Below, in pieces: positions 17,601 through 26,423 of a DNA stretch of 64,000 bases. The notes beneath the pieces are model-generated. The model searched no databases. It had not been told where the DNA came from and saw only the letters and a program-made list of their open reading frames with translations. Position numbers and translations under genes: made by a program. This stretch comes from a virus: positions 1-64,000 of IMG/VR virus record IMGVR_UViG_3300035698_017111; one strand, given 5' to 3'. The first letter of the stretch is position 1, and each line of letters starts with the position of its first letter.

Positions 17601-18654
17601 TAATAGATGCATTTAAATCTCTGTCCATCTCCAAACCACATTCAGGACAAACATGCATTCTATCACCTAATGTTTTTGGAACCTTAATACCACACTGAGA
17701 GCAATTCTGAGATGTGTTTCTAGGATCAACCAATATGACTTTAGCACCAGCTTCTTCCGCTTTGTACTGAGTCATGAGTATTAGTCTATTCCAAGAAGCA
17801 TCTTGGATATGTTTCGCCAACTTGTGATTTCTAACCATTCCTTTTATATTAAGGTTTTCAAAAACTATTGTTCCATACTTATTGACTAAACTTGTTGATG
17901 TTTTGTGCAGAAAATCATTTCTCTTATTCTTAATTGTTCTATGTGCTTTTGCGACCAGAATCCTTTGTTTGTTTCTGTTCAGAGAACCCTTGGTCTTTTT
18001 ACACAATTTCCTCTGCTCTTTTGCCAACTTATCCTGACCGTTCAATAACGTTCTTGGATTATCTACAACAGAACCATCTGACATTGACATGAAGTTTGAT
18101 ATCCCAACATCAATACCAACGGGTGGTTTTTGTGATATTTCTTTACTGACTTTAGTCTCAGCCGTCATAACAACATACCAATGATCCACATCTCTTAGTA
18201 CAATACATGTTTTTGGATTAGATGGTAAATCTCTAGACCAAATTATTTTAACACACCCTATCTTTGATAACCTAATTCTCTTTTTATCTTTTGATACAGC
18301 AAATCCTGATTGTGGATAGCAGAAAGAATTGAATCTTGATTCTGGCTTGAATCTTGGAAAACCAGCCTTTTTTCCGTTCTTTACTCTTCTGAAGAAATTA
18401 CGATAAGACTTATCTAGTCTCCTTAGAGTATCTTGAAGAACCTGTGAATGTACTTTGGTTTGATACTCGTTCTTTGATTTCGCCATAGAATTTGCTTGTT
18501 GAACATATTTCAGAGTTTCTTTAGATTCTTTATATTTCTCGATACGTTCTGCAAGAGAATTATTATACAAGAACCTACATGTAGTAAGAGTTCCAACAAG
18601 GATCTTCTCTTGCTCTTTTGTTGGATAGATTCTATATTTGAACGATTTAATCAT
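17494..18654 (-). CDS. tnpB: TnpB RNA-guided nuclease of the IS200/IS605 element
   Basis: The 386-residue protein begins with the typical MIKSFKYRIYPTKEQ. The RuvC residues are present: Asp182 in GIDVGISNF, Glu266 in VFENLNIKG and the DRDLNAS motif near 346. A zinc ribbon (C318, C321, C336, C339) lies between the last two. All catalytic positions are intact, so the protein should be an active RNA-guided nuclease that favours retention of the element. It overlaps the tnpA stop by four bases. Confidence 0.95.
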   Translation of the reverse strand: MIKSFKYRIYPTKEQEKILVGTLTTCRFLYNNSLAERIEKYKESKETLKYVQQANSMAKSKNEYQTKVHSQVLQDTLRRLDKSYRNFFRRVKNGKKAGFPRFKPESRFNSFCYPQSGFAVSKDKKRIRLSKIGCVKIIWSRDLPSNPKTCIVLRDVDHWYVVMTAETKVSKEISQKPPVGIDVGISNFMSMSDGSVVDNPRTLLNGQDKLAKEQRKLCKKTKGSLNRNKQRILVAKAHRTIKNKRNDFLHKTSTSLVNKYGTIVFENLNIKGMVRNHKLAKHIQDASWNRLILMTQYKAEEAGAKVILVDPRNTSQNCSQCGIKVPKTLGDRMHVCPECGLEMDRDLNASINILARAGTARSNAYGEDVRHSLEQVTVPGVLSSLK

Positions 18655-19052
18655 TTACTCTTCTGCTCTTTAATATATCTTTTAATTATCTCTTCCGAAA
18701 CAGCACCTGCTGAACCATAATATGTTCCATCAGAAAACAAACCAGATCCCCAGAAATACCTTCTTTTCAAATCACCAAATTGTTTGAAAATCTCAACAGT
18801 TAATATGCTTTTGATAGTTGAACCAATTGTCAATGGTGCCGTTTCGGGTTTTGCCGATACAAAGAAGTGAACGTGATCGGACATAACTTCTATGCTTATT
18901 AAATCCCAATCGTATCTTTTGCAGATACAAGATATTTGTTCTTTTACAAAACATTCAATGCTACCTTCCAAAACCTCGTGCCTGTACTTTACAACAAAAA
19001 CGATGTGATAATTAAGATTATATATACTATGAGATGTTTTTTTGATGGACAT
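18651..19052 (-). CDS. tnpA: TnpA, Y1 HUH transposase
   Basis: The 133-residue protein has the HUH pair His60 and His62 (SDHVHFFV) and, in the C-terminal helix, Tyr126 followed by Gln130 (RYIKEQ), matching the nucleophile and metal-ligand pattern of IS608 TnpA. Length is normal for the family. It overlaps the RHH gene by 26 bases and tnpB by 4. Confidence 0.95.
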   Translation of the reverse strand: MSIKKTSHSIYNLNYHIVFVVKYRHEVLEGSIECFVKEQISCICKRYDWDLISIEVMSDHVHFFVSAKPETAPLTIGSTIKSILTVEIFKQFGDLKRRYFWGSGLFSDGTYYGSAGAVSEEIIKRYIKEQKSK

Positions 19053-19215
19053 CGTTTTCGCTCTTTGGAATAGGAAAGCAACTATAGATTGCTTCTCTAA
19101 CTAGATCTTGCCAAGAAATATCTTTATCCTGTTCTACTGCACGATATCTAGCCATTCGTTTGACATTTTGAACGATATCTTCATCTACCTTAAGTTGAAT
19201 GGGCACTGTAGCCAT
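19027..19215 (-). CDS. Ribbon-helix-helix protein carried inside the transposon
   Basis: The 62-residue protein has the Arc/CopG pattern: a beta strand VPIQLKVDEDI, then two helices separated by SWQDLV. An AAAGGAGA site precedes the ATG. It lies within the reconstructed element boundaries, upstream of and overlapping tnpA, so it is probably a transposon gene that represses transposase expression. Such an accessory gene is not part of the standard tnpA-tnpB layout. Confidence 0.8.
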   Translation of the reverse strand: MATVPIQLKVDEDIVQNVKRMARYRAVEQDKDISWQDLVREAIYSCFPIPKSENDVHQKNIS

Positions 19216-19304
19216 TTTATTTCTCCTTTACTTATACTATACTACTACTATACGACAATACTTTCTACAATTCCTTTGTTTTGGTAGATGTTTTTGTAGT
19301 ATTT

Positions 19305-19715
19305 TTACTCCTTGTGCGGGGGTCGATTCATCCCACACCCACAAGGGGTGGGGTTTTCTCGACCCGTTCTATAAAAGTCAGCAATAATCTTTCCAGACTC
19401 TTCACCAACATCGCCTTCACTTAAGACTTTTTTCACCTCTGGCAAATCTTTATTTATCTCATCAAAAGACAAACCATGAGAATAACACCATTCAATAGCC
19501 TCTGTTAAAAAGTTTCTATTGTCTTTATTCCCACGACATGTCCATAAGATTATCTTGTGTCCTTCTTTTTTTCGATCCTTAACCCAATTGATATTCTCTT
19601 GTATTGGATCACCAATCTCTGGGAATGTAGAATAACAAAGAAACCCATCGAAGTCAACGGCAAAAATCAAAATGTCTTTCGTACCTTCAATTCCACAAAT
19701 ATCTAAAAGACCCAT
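19305..19715 (-). CDS. HAD-like phosphatase, 3' end replaced by transposon sequence
   Basis: The ATG at 19715 has AGAGGA upstream. The protein has AVDFDGFLCYSTFPEIG (HAD motif I), then IILWTCRG and FDEINKD, the pattern of small phage-encoded HAD nucleotidase-like proteins. The last native codon visible is Tyr at 19373-19371; from 19370 the frame runs into the transposon left end and adds RTGRENPTPC... to a stop at 19305. Before insertion the protein would have ended after three more residues (CRA). The insertion thus left almost the whole protein intact, and it may still work. Confidence 0.8.
   Translation of the reverse strand: MGLLDICGIEGTKDILIFAVDFDGFLCYSTFPEIGDPIQENINWVKDRKKEGHKIILWTCRGNKDNRNFLTEAIEWCYSHGLSFDEINKDLPEVKKVLSEGDVGEESGKIIADFYRTGRENPTPCGCGMNRPPHKE
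19320..19365. repeat. Left-end subterminal hairpin of the transposon
   Basis: An outer stem GGGTCGA/TCGACCC (19320-19326 with 19359-19365) surrounds an inner imperfect stem CCCACACCC/GGGGTGGGG with an ACAA loop. The inner part resembles the right-end hairpin. The element starts five bases further out, at 19370. Confidence 0.8.
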
Positions 19716-19768
19716 TTCCCATCCTCTTTTCAACAATTGTTTTAAATAATTGTTTTTTCAGAATATAT

Positions 19769-19798
19769 ACTAGAGTCTAGTAATTACTAGACGCTAGT
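19769..19798. repeat. 30-bp near-perfect palindrome
   Basis: The central 18 bases (19775-19792, GTCTAGTAATTACTAGAC) are a perfect palindrome, and the flanks extend it to 30 bases with a single mismatched pair. It lies about 55 bases upstream of the leftward HAD-like gene start. A dimeric DNA-binding protein could use it as an operator. Confidence 0.85.
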
Positions 19799-19818
19799 TA
19801 AACTAGGATATCAAAAAC

Positions 19819-19843
19819 ACTTAAACTCCGTTTAAGTCTTTTT
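19819..19843. terminator. Hairpin with flanking A and T runs, possibly a bidirectional terminator
   Basis: ACTTAAAC and GTTTAAGT form a perfect eight-base-pair stem around TCC. On the plus strand CTTTTT follows; on the minus strand a T run (from AAAAAC at 19813-19818) follows. The stem is A/T-rich, so it would be weak as a terminator. Given its place between divergent genes, it could instead be a protein-binding or origin element. Confidence 0.4.
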
Positions 19844-20011
19844 AATATTTGTGCATACTCACTTCGTTCGTATACACAAGCTACCTACCCCCCTAGTCCC
19901 CCCAAAATTGGCCATAAACAAAATGACTTCTCAGAGGAACTCTTAAAAATACGACAAAAAGAACATAAATCCCTATTTATTTTTCAAAGGAACTTTAATT
20001 CAAACAAAGAA

Positions 20012-20035
20012 GTCGTATATGAAATCCAATACGAC
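20012..20035 (+). repeat. Inverted repeat upstream of the first rightward gene
   Basis: GTCGTAT and ATACGAC are perfect seven-base arms around a ten-base loop, ending 22 bases before the ATG of the first rightward gene. Another ATACGAC copy lies at 19949-19955. It may be an operator or a leader hairpin. Confidence 0.5.
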
Positions 20036-20057
20036 AGAACTCGATACGGAGAACTGA

Positions 20058-20381
20058 ATGTCAAAAAACAAACAAGATAAAAATAACATAGATAAAGTTT
20101 ATCCAGTGTGGATGCTTAGCAAAAAATGTGCGGGATGTGGTTCTGATGTCGCATCAATTAATTATTTCGAAATTGGCTTCCATACATCTGGAGACAAAAA
20201 AGGAATTCTATTCGTTCGGTATTTATGCCCAAACTGTAATGAAAGAGGTGTTTTAGAGTATGGCGACGAATATTATAGTCTAGAGCGTTTATGCACTCTA
20301 GTGATCGAACAATCAAATTTTCTAGAGAATTCACAAAAAATTATCTGGAAAAGGGAACACGACATACATAAGGGGTTGTAA
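20058..20381 (+). CDS. Zinc-ribbon protein (107 aa)
   Basis: Two CxxC pairs (CAGC near residue 24 and CPNC near residue 55) enclose a beta-rich segment, the layout of a zinc ribbon. The C-terminal third is helical. ACGGAGA precedes the ATG. It is the first gene of the rightward transcript, where phages often encode early regulators; DNA or RNA binding is only an inference. Confidence 0.75.
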   Translation: MSKNKQDKNNIDKVYPVWMLSKKCAGCGSDVASINYFEIGFHTSGDKKGILFVRYLCPNCNERGVLEYGDEYYSLERLCTLVIEQSNFLENSQKIIWKREHDIHKGL

Positions 20382-20382
20382 A

Positions 20383-20571
20383 ATGTCAATAATCAAAAGA
20401 GCCACAACAATACAAACACCACAAGTCGTATTAGAGAAGAAAGGCAGCTTAGTCTGTCATGTTTGCGGTAAAGAAATCAACGATATAGAAAATTTTCAAT
20501 GCGATAAAGCAAATTGCCCAATGAGAAAGACTGGAAAACATGACCAGACCGACGATCACAATAGGGAATAG
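20383..20571 (+). CDS. Small Cys-rich protein (62 aa)
   Basis: VCHVCGKEIN and FQCDKANCPM give four cysteines spaced like a small zinc finger. It follows the previous gene with one base between, and its 3' end overlaps the helicase start by 32 bases in another frame. Function unknown. Confidence 0.65.
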   Translation: MSIIKRATTIQTPQVVLEKKGSLVCHVCGKEINDIENFQCDKANCPMRKTGKHDQTDDHNRE

Positions 20572-23182
20572 ATGGTGTAGTGTAGAAAACCTACCTTTAG
20601 GTGCGAATATAGCCTTATACGAAAACATATCTTTTGAAGTTGCGGGTGCTCAGTGGATCCGAATGGATCGCAAAGGCTGGGACGGCAGGAAGCACTTATT
20701 CCATAAAACGAAGAAAAACCCAAAACAAGGTGATTTTCTTACGGGATTGCTTTCTACGGTAATCGAAATACTTTACAAAGAATATGACGTTATCCCAATT
20801 ATAAAAGACACTAGAAGGAAGCCAAAAAAAACATTGGATCTTAATTGGGATGAAAAAGATTACAAGCTTAGGGATTATCAAAAAGAAGTTGTGGCCAATA
20901 GTATTGATAAAGGCAGAGGTGTGTTGGAATGTGCTACAGGTTCTGGCAAGACGATTATTGTGGCTAAGATTATTCAAGAACTTGGGGTTAAGCCGTTTAT
21001 ATTCTACGTCCTCACTAAAGATTTAATGTATCAGGCTCAAGAAAGATTAGAAGCAACAATGCCAGGATTAGAAGTTGGTATTGTTGGTGATGGTGTTTGT
21101 AAAACAAAAGACATCACAATAATGACGGTTCAAACAGCAGTTAGAGCATTTGATTCAAAGTTGAATTTTAAAAAAGATATGAAGAAGATGCAAGATGTTG
21201 ATGATGCCGATGTCTCTTCTATTTCGGAAGAAGACATGTCTCATATTGAAACGAAAAAAGAAGAAATTCAATATATTATAGAAGAGTCTAAAGGAATATA
21301 TTTTGACGAATGTCTTGTTGGTGACACACAAATCATAGACTATAATGGAATGTTGATTCCCATAGAAAATATACAAAATGGAGACCAATTAAATGGTGGT
21401 TTTGTAAGTAATAAGTTTAAAAAAAATGTTAATAGTACCTTGAAAATAACACATCAATGTGGGTTTTTAGAAACAACAAAAACACACCCAAACATATCTA
21501 TAAGAAAAACCTCATTAAAAAAAAGTAAAAAGAGATTAACCTGGGGTGTTTATGAAGATTTATCTCAAGAAGATGTTGAAGTTATTCCATCTCAAGATAT
21601 TGAAATTGGAGATTTTCTTCTTATCCCAGAAAAAATACCACATAACCCACCCAAAAAAAATAAAATGTCGCCAAATCTGCTTAGATTAATTTCTACTATA
21701 TTGTGTGACGGACATGTAGAAAAAAAAGGTTATAGGATTAAAATAAATGTCACCAAAGATCAAGAATGGTTTTCTTCTGTTTTTGAAGAAGGACTTATAG
21801 ATTTTGGACATCAAGTTGGATATGTTATTGATTTTGTAAAACAAACAGATAATAGGGGAAACCTTCTATTATATACAAAAGATAGAAATTTTTACTCATT
21901 TATTGTTAATTATATAGGAATACCAGCCGGAAAAAAATCTAACGATATACGAATTTATAATGAATTGTGGAACAATAACCTTGAAGACTTATCGCATTTT
22001 ATTGATGGTTGTGTGTCGTGTGAGGGAGATGTGTCAACAAGGAGACTAACCATTTCTTCTTGTTCATATTCCTTTATTCAAGACATACAAACTTTACTTC
22101 TTAAATTTGGTATTATTTCTACAATTAGAGAAAAAAAAAGAAAGAACATTAAACATAATACACTTTTTTTACTCTCAATAACAGGTAAATATTTATCAAA
22201 ATTTAATTCTCGTTTTAATATTTCAATGCAAAGAAAAGCAGAATCAATTCAAAGAGAATCGTGTGGTGTTTTTAACAGAACAGTCGATCTTGATGGAGTA
22301 AGATATTTTCTTAGTAAAATCAAAAAAATTGAAATCAAAAACAAAATGTCTGTTGTATATGATTTCACCACAACCACACATAAATTCATAGCGAACAACA
22401 CACTTACACATAACTGCCATCATATTCCGGCCAAAACATGTCAAGAAGTTATTTTGAGATCTCCAAATGGCTACTATACGTTTGGTGGTTCAGCAACTCC
22501 AGTAAGAGAAGATAAATCAGAGATGTTGATCGAAGCATTGTTCGGAAGAAAAAGAGCACAAATTACTGCATCTTATTTAATTGAAAGAGGTTTCCTTGTT
22601 AGTCCAGAAATATATTTTATTAAATTAAAGTCTGAAGATAAAAGAGTATCTACTTACGCTGAAGATTATAAAAAACACATTGTTGAGTGTGATGAAAGAA
22701 ACGGACATGTTATTACAATTGCAAAGTCTTTAATAACCAAAGGTTTGCCAACAATGGTCTTGGTCCAGAGAATAGAACACGGCCAATTTATTGCTGATCA
22801 AATACCTGGAGCTGTTTTCGTTTCAGGTGAATCTAAGAAAAAAGAAAGACAACAGTTTATTAAAGACTTTAGTGCTGGAAAGATCTCTGTTCTTGTTGCA
22901 ACAACAATAGCAGATGAGGGATTGGATATTCCAATTCTATCTGCGTTAATTCTTGCTGGTGGTGGTAAATCAAAAACAAGATGCAAACAAAGAGTCGGAA
23001 GGGTTATTAGAAAAAACAAAGACAAAAAATGTGCTCTCGTATTTGACTTCATGGATATTGGTAGATGGACTAAAAAACATTCTAAGAGACGCAAAAAGAT
23101 ACTAAAAGAAGAGCCAGAATTTCAAATTAAAAACTTTAGTTCATTCGAGAAAAAATTCAAATTAACGACTGACTTATTCTAA
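20540..23182 (+). CDS. SF2 DNA helicase (UvsW/XPB-like) interrupted by an intein
   Basis: The 880-residue precursor carries a 368-residue intein (residues 258-625); the host protein is about 512 residues. Host motifs: [12 protein letters not shown] (Q-like), [10 protein letters not shown] (motif I), YFDE/CHH (motif II, split by the intein), [10 protein letters not shown] (motif III), [11 protein letters not shown] (motif V) and [10 protein letters not shown] (motif VI). This is the RecG/UvsW/XPB-type group used by phages to remodel replication and recombination intermediates. The start overlaps the previous gene; the upstream binding site is weak (TGGA). Its stop overlaps the dnaJ start by one base. 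Confidence 0.92.
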   Translation: MTRPTITIGNRWCSVENLPLGANIALYENISFEVAGAQWIRMDRKGWDGRKHLFHKTKKNPKQGDFLTGLLSTVIEILYKEYDVIPIIKDTRRKPKKTLDLNWDEKDYKLRDYQKEVVANSIDKGRGVLECATGSGKTIIVAKIIQELGVKPFIFYVLTKDLMYQAQERLEATMPGLEVGIVGDGVCKTKDITIMTVQTAVRAFDSKLNFKKDMKKMQDVDDADVSSISEEDMSHIETKKEEIQYIIEESKGIYFDECLVGDTQIIDYNGMLIPIENIQNGDQLNGGFVSNKFKKNVNSTLKITHQCGFLETTKTHPNISIRKTSLKKSKKRLTWGVYEDLSQEDVEVIPSQDIEIGDFLLIPEKIPHNPPKKNKMSPNLLRLISTILCDGHVEKKGYRIKINVTKDQEWFSSVFEEGLIDFGHQVGYVIDFVKQTDNRGNLLLYTKDRNFYSFIVNYIGIPAGKKSNDIRIYNELWNNNLEDLSHFIDGCVSCEGDVSTRRLTISSCSYSFIQDIQTLLLKFGIISTIREKKRKNIKHNTLFLLSITGKYLSKFNSRFNISMQRKAESIQRESCGVFNRTVDLDGVRYFLSKIKKIEIKNKMSVVYDFTTTTHKFIANNTLTHNCHHIPAKTCQEVILRSPNGYYTFGGSATPVREDKSEMLIEALFGRKRAQITASYLIERGFLVSPEIYFIKLKSEDKRVSTYAEDYKKHIVECDERNGHVITIAKSLITKGLPTMVLVQRIEHGQFIADQIPGAVFVSGESKKKERQQFIKDFSAGKISVLVATTIADEGLDIPILSALILAGGGKSKTRCKQRVGRVIRKNKDKKCALVFDFMDIGRWTKKHSKRRKKILKEEPEFQIKNFSSFEKKFKLTTDLF
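21311..22414 (+). other. Cis-splicing LAGLIDADG intein in the helicase DExH box
   Basis: The intein runs from Cys258 ([13 protein letters not shown], block A) to Asn625 (TLTHN, block G with penultimate His), with Cys+1 following. Two LAGLIDADG-like helices are seen, [13 protein letters not shown] and [15 protein letters not shown], so it includes a homing endonuclease. Removal restores FDECHH, the DECH-type Walker B. The insertion falls between the catalytic Glu and the next residue, so the helicase is inactive until spliced. Confidence 0.93.
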
Positions 23183-24255
23183 TGGACACAGACCCATATA
23201 AAATTCTTGGTGTGAACAAAGACGCCAGTGATGATGATATTAAGAAAGCTTTTAGAAAGCTTGCTGTACAACATCATCCAGACAAGCCAACTGGCAATGA
23301 AGATAAGTTCAAAGAGGTTTCTCTTGCTTATGAAACACTGTCTGATCCGAACAAAAGAAGACAGTATGATGCGTTTCAAAATGGAGGTTATCATCAAGGT
23401 CAATTTAGAAACTCCTCCTCTGCTGGTAATTTTTCAGCAATATTTGAAACTCTTTTTGGTCAAGGCGGAGGCCCACAATTTACACAACAACGAAAACCAA
23501 ACTTAGATATATCTGCACAAATACCATTAACACTTGAAGAAATATTTTCTGGTGTAGAGAAAACGATAAAATATAAGAGACGTGCTATTTGTAATAAATG
23601 TAATGGAAGTGGTGCTAAAGACGCTAGTGATATTAAAACATGTTCAAGCTGTAATGGAACTGGTAAGACTTCACAAAGACCAACACCAGTATTTAATATT
23701 ATTACAGACTGTATGGAATGTTCTGGTACGGGCAAGATTACAGGTAATCCATGTGATTTATGTTCTGGTTCTGGATACATGCCACAGTCTGTTGAGTTGC
23801 CAATCAGAATACCTCGTGGGGTTCCACTAAACATTAGAGTTGTACAGTCGAAAATGGGACACCAAGATCCGGTTTATGGTTTTGGTGATATGTATATTTC
23901 ATTTTCAATGATTAGACATGAAATATATGAGAAACACAACGAGCATGTTTTGTGTAAAGTCCCAATTCCTATTCATCTTTGTATGATTGGTGGAGAGATT
24001 GAAGTTCCAACATTACACGGCACAAAAAAAATAACAATACCAATTGGAGCTAAGGACGGAACAAGAATAAGAGTAGCCGGATCCGGTTTACCAAGACCAA
24101 ATAATCCTGCAATTTTTGGAGATCATATTGTGGAATGTCGGGTAGAAAATATAAATAGGCTGCCAGATGGCTTGATGGAAGAACTTAGAAAGATTGAGAC
24201 TAACGAGGAATTATACCCAGAGTGTTCGAAATTCTTTACAAGAAGCCATAAGTAA
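23182..24255 (+). CDS. dnaJ: DnaJ co-chaperone
   Basis: A full-length type I DnaJ of 357 residues. The J domain (1-70) has HPD at 32-34, a short Gly/Phe-rich linker follows, then four CxxCxGxG repeats ([32 protein letters not shown]) bind two zinc ions, and the C-terminal peptide-binding domains end the protein. It would recruit host DnaK to phage substrates, such as replication complexes, since no DnaK or GrpE gene is seen here. The start overlaps the helicase stop by one base. Confidence 0.96.
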   Translation: MDTDPYKILGVNKDASDDDIKKAFRKLAVQHHPDKPTGNEDKFKEVSLAYETLSDPNKRRQYDAFQNGGYHQGQFRNSSSAGNFSAIFETLFGQGGGPQFTQQRKPNLDISAQIPLTLEEIFSGVEKTIKYKRRAICNKCNGSGAKDASDIKTCSSCNGTGKTSQRPTPVFNIITDCMECSGTGKITGNPCDLCSGSGYMPQSVELPIRIPRGVPLNIRVVQSKMGHQDPVYGFGDMYISFSMIRHEIYEKHNEHVLCKVPIPIHLCMIGGEIEVPTLHGTKKITIPIGAKDGTRIRVAGSGLPRPNNPAIFGDHIVECRVENINRLPDGLMEELRKIETNEELYPECSKFFTRSHK

Positions 24256-24294
24256 TCGTATCTCTAATAATCTGAACAAAAGAGAGGTTTGTAT

Positions 24295-25710
24295 ATGTCG
24301 AAATCAAGATCGCCAAAAAGTAGACAGAAGAAAGGCAACAAGAAATGGTCAGTCGATGAAATGGTTGATCTCTTTCGAGCGGTGAGTGCAAATGGTAATA
24401 AATGGGTTGAGTATGCCGCCACATATGGTGTTACGCCAAATGCAGTCCACAATAAATATCGATACACAGATTGGGAGACATATTTCGAGAAAAACAATCT
24501 AGATATTGAAGACGTTCTTTGTTCAACGGCAAGCACAATGTTAGAAAGTGTTGAAGAAACAAAAGGTGTGGATTCTTCGGTCATATCAGAAGCGGAAGAG
24601 TTAATTGCAAAAAGAAAAGACAGGGTTCTTCATCTTCATGAATTGAAAAAACAAAACGAATACTTAAATAAAGTAGCCACAGAAGATGTTATTATGGACA
24701 AGATTACCAGTTCAATTGCATCTCTCACACCAATAGATCCTACAAAAATAAAATACCCAAAGGGCATGAAAGCAACTACCTCAAAACAAGAGGCTGTTTT
24801 GGTCTTATCGGATATTCACGTTGGACTCGCAGTAAAACCAGAAGAGGTCGGTGGTTTTTCAAGCTACACCATGTCTACTTTCGAGAAACGTCTTAGTGGT
24901 CTTGTTGATAAGGTTACCAAGATCACAGGGCATCATCGTAAATCTTACCCAATCAACAAACTAAATATTTTCAGCCTTGGTGATATTGTCCATGGTGGTA
25001 ATGATGCTGGACAATGGGGATTTTTACACACAGAATTAAATGTTATGGATCAGGTGTTTTTGGCTGTTAATAAAATTCTCGAATCTTTAATTAAACTCTC
25101 TAAAGTTTTTGAAACAATTGAATTCTATGGTGTTTATGGAAACCATGGTAGAGTCGCTAAGAGAGAGAAGGAAAAGAGATTTGTGAACTGGGATTATCTC
25201 GTTTACAAATTCCTCGAACAATCTTTGTCTGGTTATCCGAATATCACTATGCGTATTCCAAGATCTCCATTTCAGATTGCAGAGATCTTCGATAACAAGT
25301 TTTTACTTATTCATGGAGATCAAGTTCGTGGATGGAACGGAATCCCATTTTACGGTATGGTTCGTGCTGAGTCGAAATACAGAAGTTTGTTTGATGGCTC
25401 TAAGAAATTGGATAAAATGTGGGATGAAATTGAAAGACTTGGTATTAACCAAGACGATCCAAAAGAACTTTCGCAATTTGTCTTCAATTATGTTAGGTCG
25501 TTTGACTACCTGATAATGGGACACTTCCATCAAATGGGAGAGTTGGAATCTGCGTCTGGTGGTAGAATGATTATTAACTCATCTTTTATTGGTGGTGATG
25601 ACTATTCTATCAATAATCTATTGTCGGCCGGTACTGCCGCACAGAAGTTTTTTGGCGTTCATAAAGAAGGGAAATCGTGGTCGTATGATCTTGAATTGGA
25701 CAGAGAGTAA
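24295..25710 (+). CDS. Metallophosphoesterase with N-terminal Myb/HTH-like domain
   Basis: I choose the ATG at 24295, seven bases after AGAGAGG, giving 471 residues. Residues 15-65 (KWSVDEMVDLFRAV, GVTPNAVHNKYR) look like a Myb/SANT helix-turn-helix. The phosphoesterase part has VLSDIHVGL, SLGDIVHGG, GVYGNHGRV, LLIHGD and MGHFHQ, the full set of calcineurin-like metal ligands. It may be a DNA-binding nuclease or phosphatase; related phage proteins sit near recombination genes. The substrate is unknown. Confidence 0.85.
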   Translation: MSKSRSPKSRQKKGNKKWSVDEMVDLFRAVSANGNKWVEYAATYGVTPNAVHNKYRYTDWETYFEKNNLDIEDVLCSTASTMLESVEETKGVDSSVISEAEELIAKRKDRVLHLHELKKQNEYLNKVATEDVIMDKITSSIASLTPIDPTKIKYPKGMKATTSKQEAVLVLSDIHVGLAVKPEEVGGFSSYTMSTFEKRLSGLVDKVTKITGHHRKSYPINKLNIFSLGDIVHGGNDAGQWGFLHTELNVMDQVFLAVNKILESLIKLSKVFETIEFYGVYGNHGRVAKREKEKRFVNWDYLVYKFLEQSLSGYPNITMRIPRSPFQIAEIFDNKFLLIHGDQVRGWNGIPFYGMVRAESKYRSLFDGSKKLDKMWDEIERLGINQDDPKELSQFVFNYVRSFDYLIMGHFHQMGELESASGGRMIINSSFIGGDDYSINNLLSAGTAAQKFFGVHKEGKSWSYDLELDRE

Positions 25711-25747
25711 TAATATGTCAAATTGGACAGGGGGTAATAGTATGTCA
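25694..25747 (+). repeat. 27-bp tandem duplication spanning a gene junction
   Basis: Two adjacent 27-base copies (25694-25720 and 25721-25747) differ at three positions. Each contains a purine-rich stretch, TAATA and ATGTCA, so the stop/binding-site/start junction is doubled. The copies are in frame with each other, giving the downstream nuclease gene two possible starts nine codons apart. Confidence 0.85.
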
Positions 25748-26422
25748 AAGCGTAATCTTAGACAAAACTACAGATCAAAGAAAGAAACAAAAACAAACAT
25801 AAAGTCTGGTACGTTTCGAGAATTAGAATGGATCAAAATTTTTGTTGAAGATAAAAAAGAACGTATTGGACAAGAGGATCAATCTGGAGATTTTATTGAT
25901 GTTTCTTTTGAGAGAATAGGAAAGGTTAAAGAAGGCAAATTTGAAGAAGATGATGACAGAATTGCTTGTGAGCCAGATTATAGTGTTTCGGTAAATTGGA
26001 AAAATAAAGATACAGAAAAAACGATTTTTGAAGTGAAGTGTATGAAAGATAATAATAGGAAATTCACACTTAAATCACATCAAGTCAAACACTACATTGA
26101 AGAAAAGGCTAGTATTTTAATATCTTTATTTGATAGATACTACATACTGAAACCAGATGGTGTAAAGTGGATTGTAGATCACGTAGCAGAACAATCATGT
26201 CCTTGGATTGGTGATCGAGATGGGTATCCAGTTGATTTTCCAGGATACATACATTTGTTAGAGCATAAGGGTGAGGAATATGTCGAAGGCCCAATGTATT
26301 GGATGCCGATAGCAAAAGAAATAATTTCTGATAAAACAAAAAAACTAAAACGCCTTGAAAGAGAATGTAGCACTCCAGGTATTTCCAAAAGAGTTCGAGA
26401 GGCGAACAAACGGAGTAATTAA
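25742..26422 (+). CDS. Putative PD-(D/E)XK nuclease
   Basis: The start is ATG 25742 (after AGGGGG) or 25715 (after AGAGAG); the two arose from a tandem duplication. The core has CEPDYSVSVNW, then TIFEVKCM, and a helix with KSHQVKHYIEEKASILIS, which together resemble a PD-(D/E)XK active site (PD, ExK, and a downstream Lys/Gln helix). It could be a resolvase, repair nuclease or restriction enzyme; a Dam-like methylase is encoded 1.1 kb downstream. Motif-based and moderate. Confidence 0.65.
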   Translation: MSKRNLRQNYRSKKETKTNIKSGTFRELEWIKIFVEDKKERIGQEDQSGDFIDVSFERIGKVKEGKFEEDDDRIACEPDYSVSVNWKNKDTEKTIFEVKCMKDNNRKFTLKSHQVKHYIEEKASILISLFDRYYILKPDGVKWIVDHVAEQSCPWIGDRDGYPVDFPGYIHLLEHKGEEYVEGPMYWMPIAKEIISDKTKKLKRLERECSTPGISKRVREANKRSN

Positions 26423-26423
26423 A

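Larger units (their letters stand above)
17461..19370 (-). mobile_element. IS200/IS605-family transposon with tnpA, tnpB and a ribbon-helix-helix gene
   Basis: The 1910-base element is bounded by the sequence TTTAT on the left flank (plus-strand ATAAA at 19371 onward) and ends in TTCAA on the right (plus-strand TTGAA at 17461). Both ends carry subterminal hairpins: 19320-19365 on the left and 17469-17489 on the right, as expected for Y1 HUH transposases that excise single-stranded DNA without target duplication. Joining the flanks restores a coding end ADFYCRA followed by a stop that overlaps the next ATG, so the boundaries are accurate to the base. Inside lie a small RHH gene, tnpA and tnpB, in that order with short overlaps. 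Confidence 0.92.
19737..20057. other. Divergent intergenic region, candidate origin or control region
   Basis: This is the only gene-free stretch over 300 bases, and transcription diverges from it for about 20 kb to the left and 44 kb to the right. It holds a 30-base near-perfect palindrome, a symmetric hairpin flanked by A and T runs, an imperfect palindrome (19851-19877), a C-rich tract (about 19881-19907) and a hairpin just before the first plus-strand gene. ATACGAC occurs at 19949-19955 and 20029-20035, with the inverse at 20012-20018. I found no clear sigma70 promoter and no tRNA. Such structure fits an origin, a partition-like site or an operator region. Confidence 0.55.

Noticed and set aside
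17494-18654. TnpB as a Cas12-type effector of a CRISPR system
   Set aside because: It is 386 residues long, overlaps a Y1 transposase gene and has no array nearby, so it is a transposon nuclease.
19305-19370. C-terminal extension of the HAD-like protein as a native domain
   Set aside because: It is encoded by the transposon's left-end hairpin and starts exactly at the element boundary.
19737-20057. tRNA gene in the divergent region
   Set aside because: There is a TTCG-containing stretch but no cloverleaf with matching acceptor stem could be formed.
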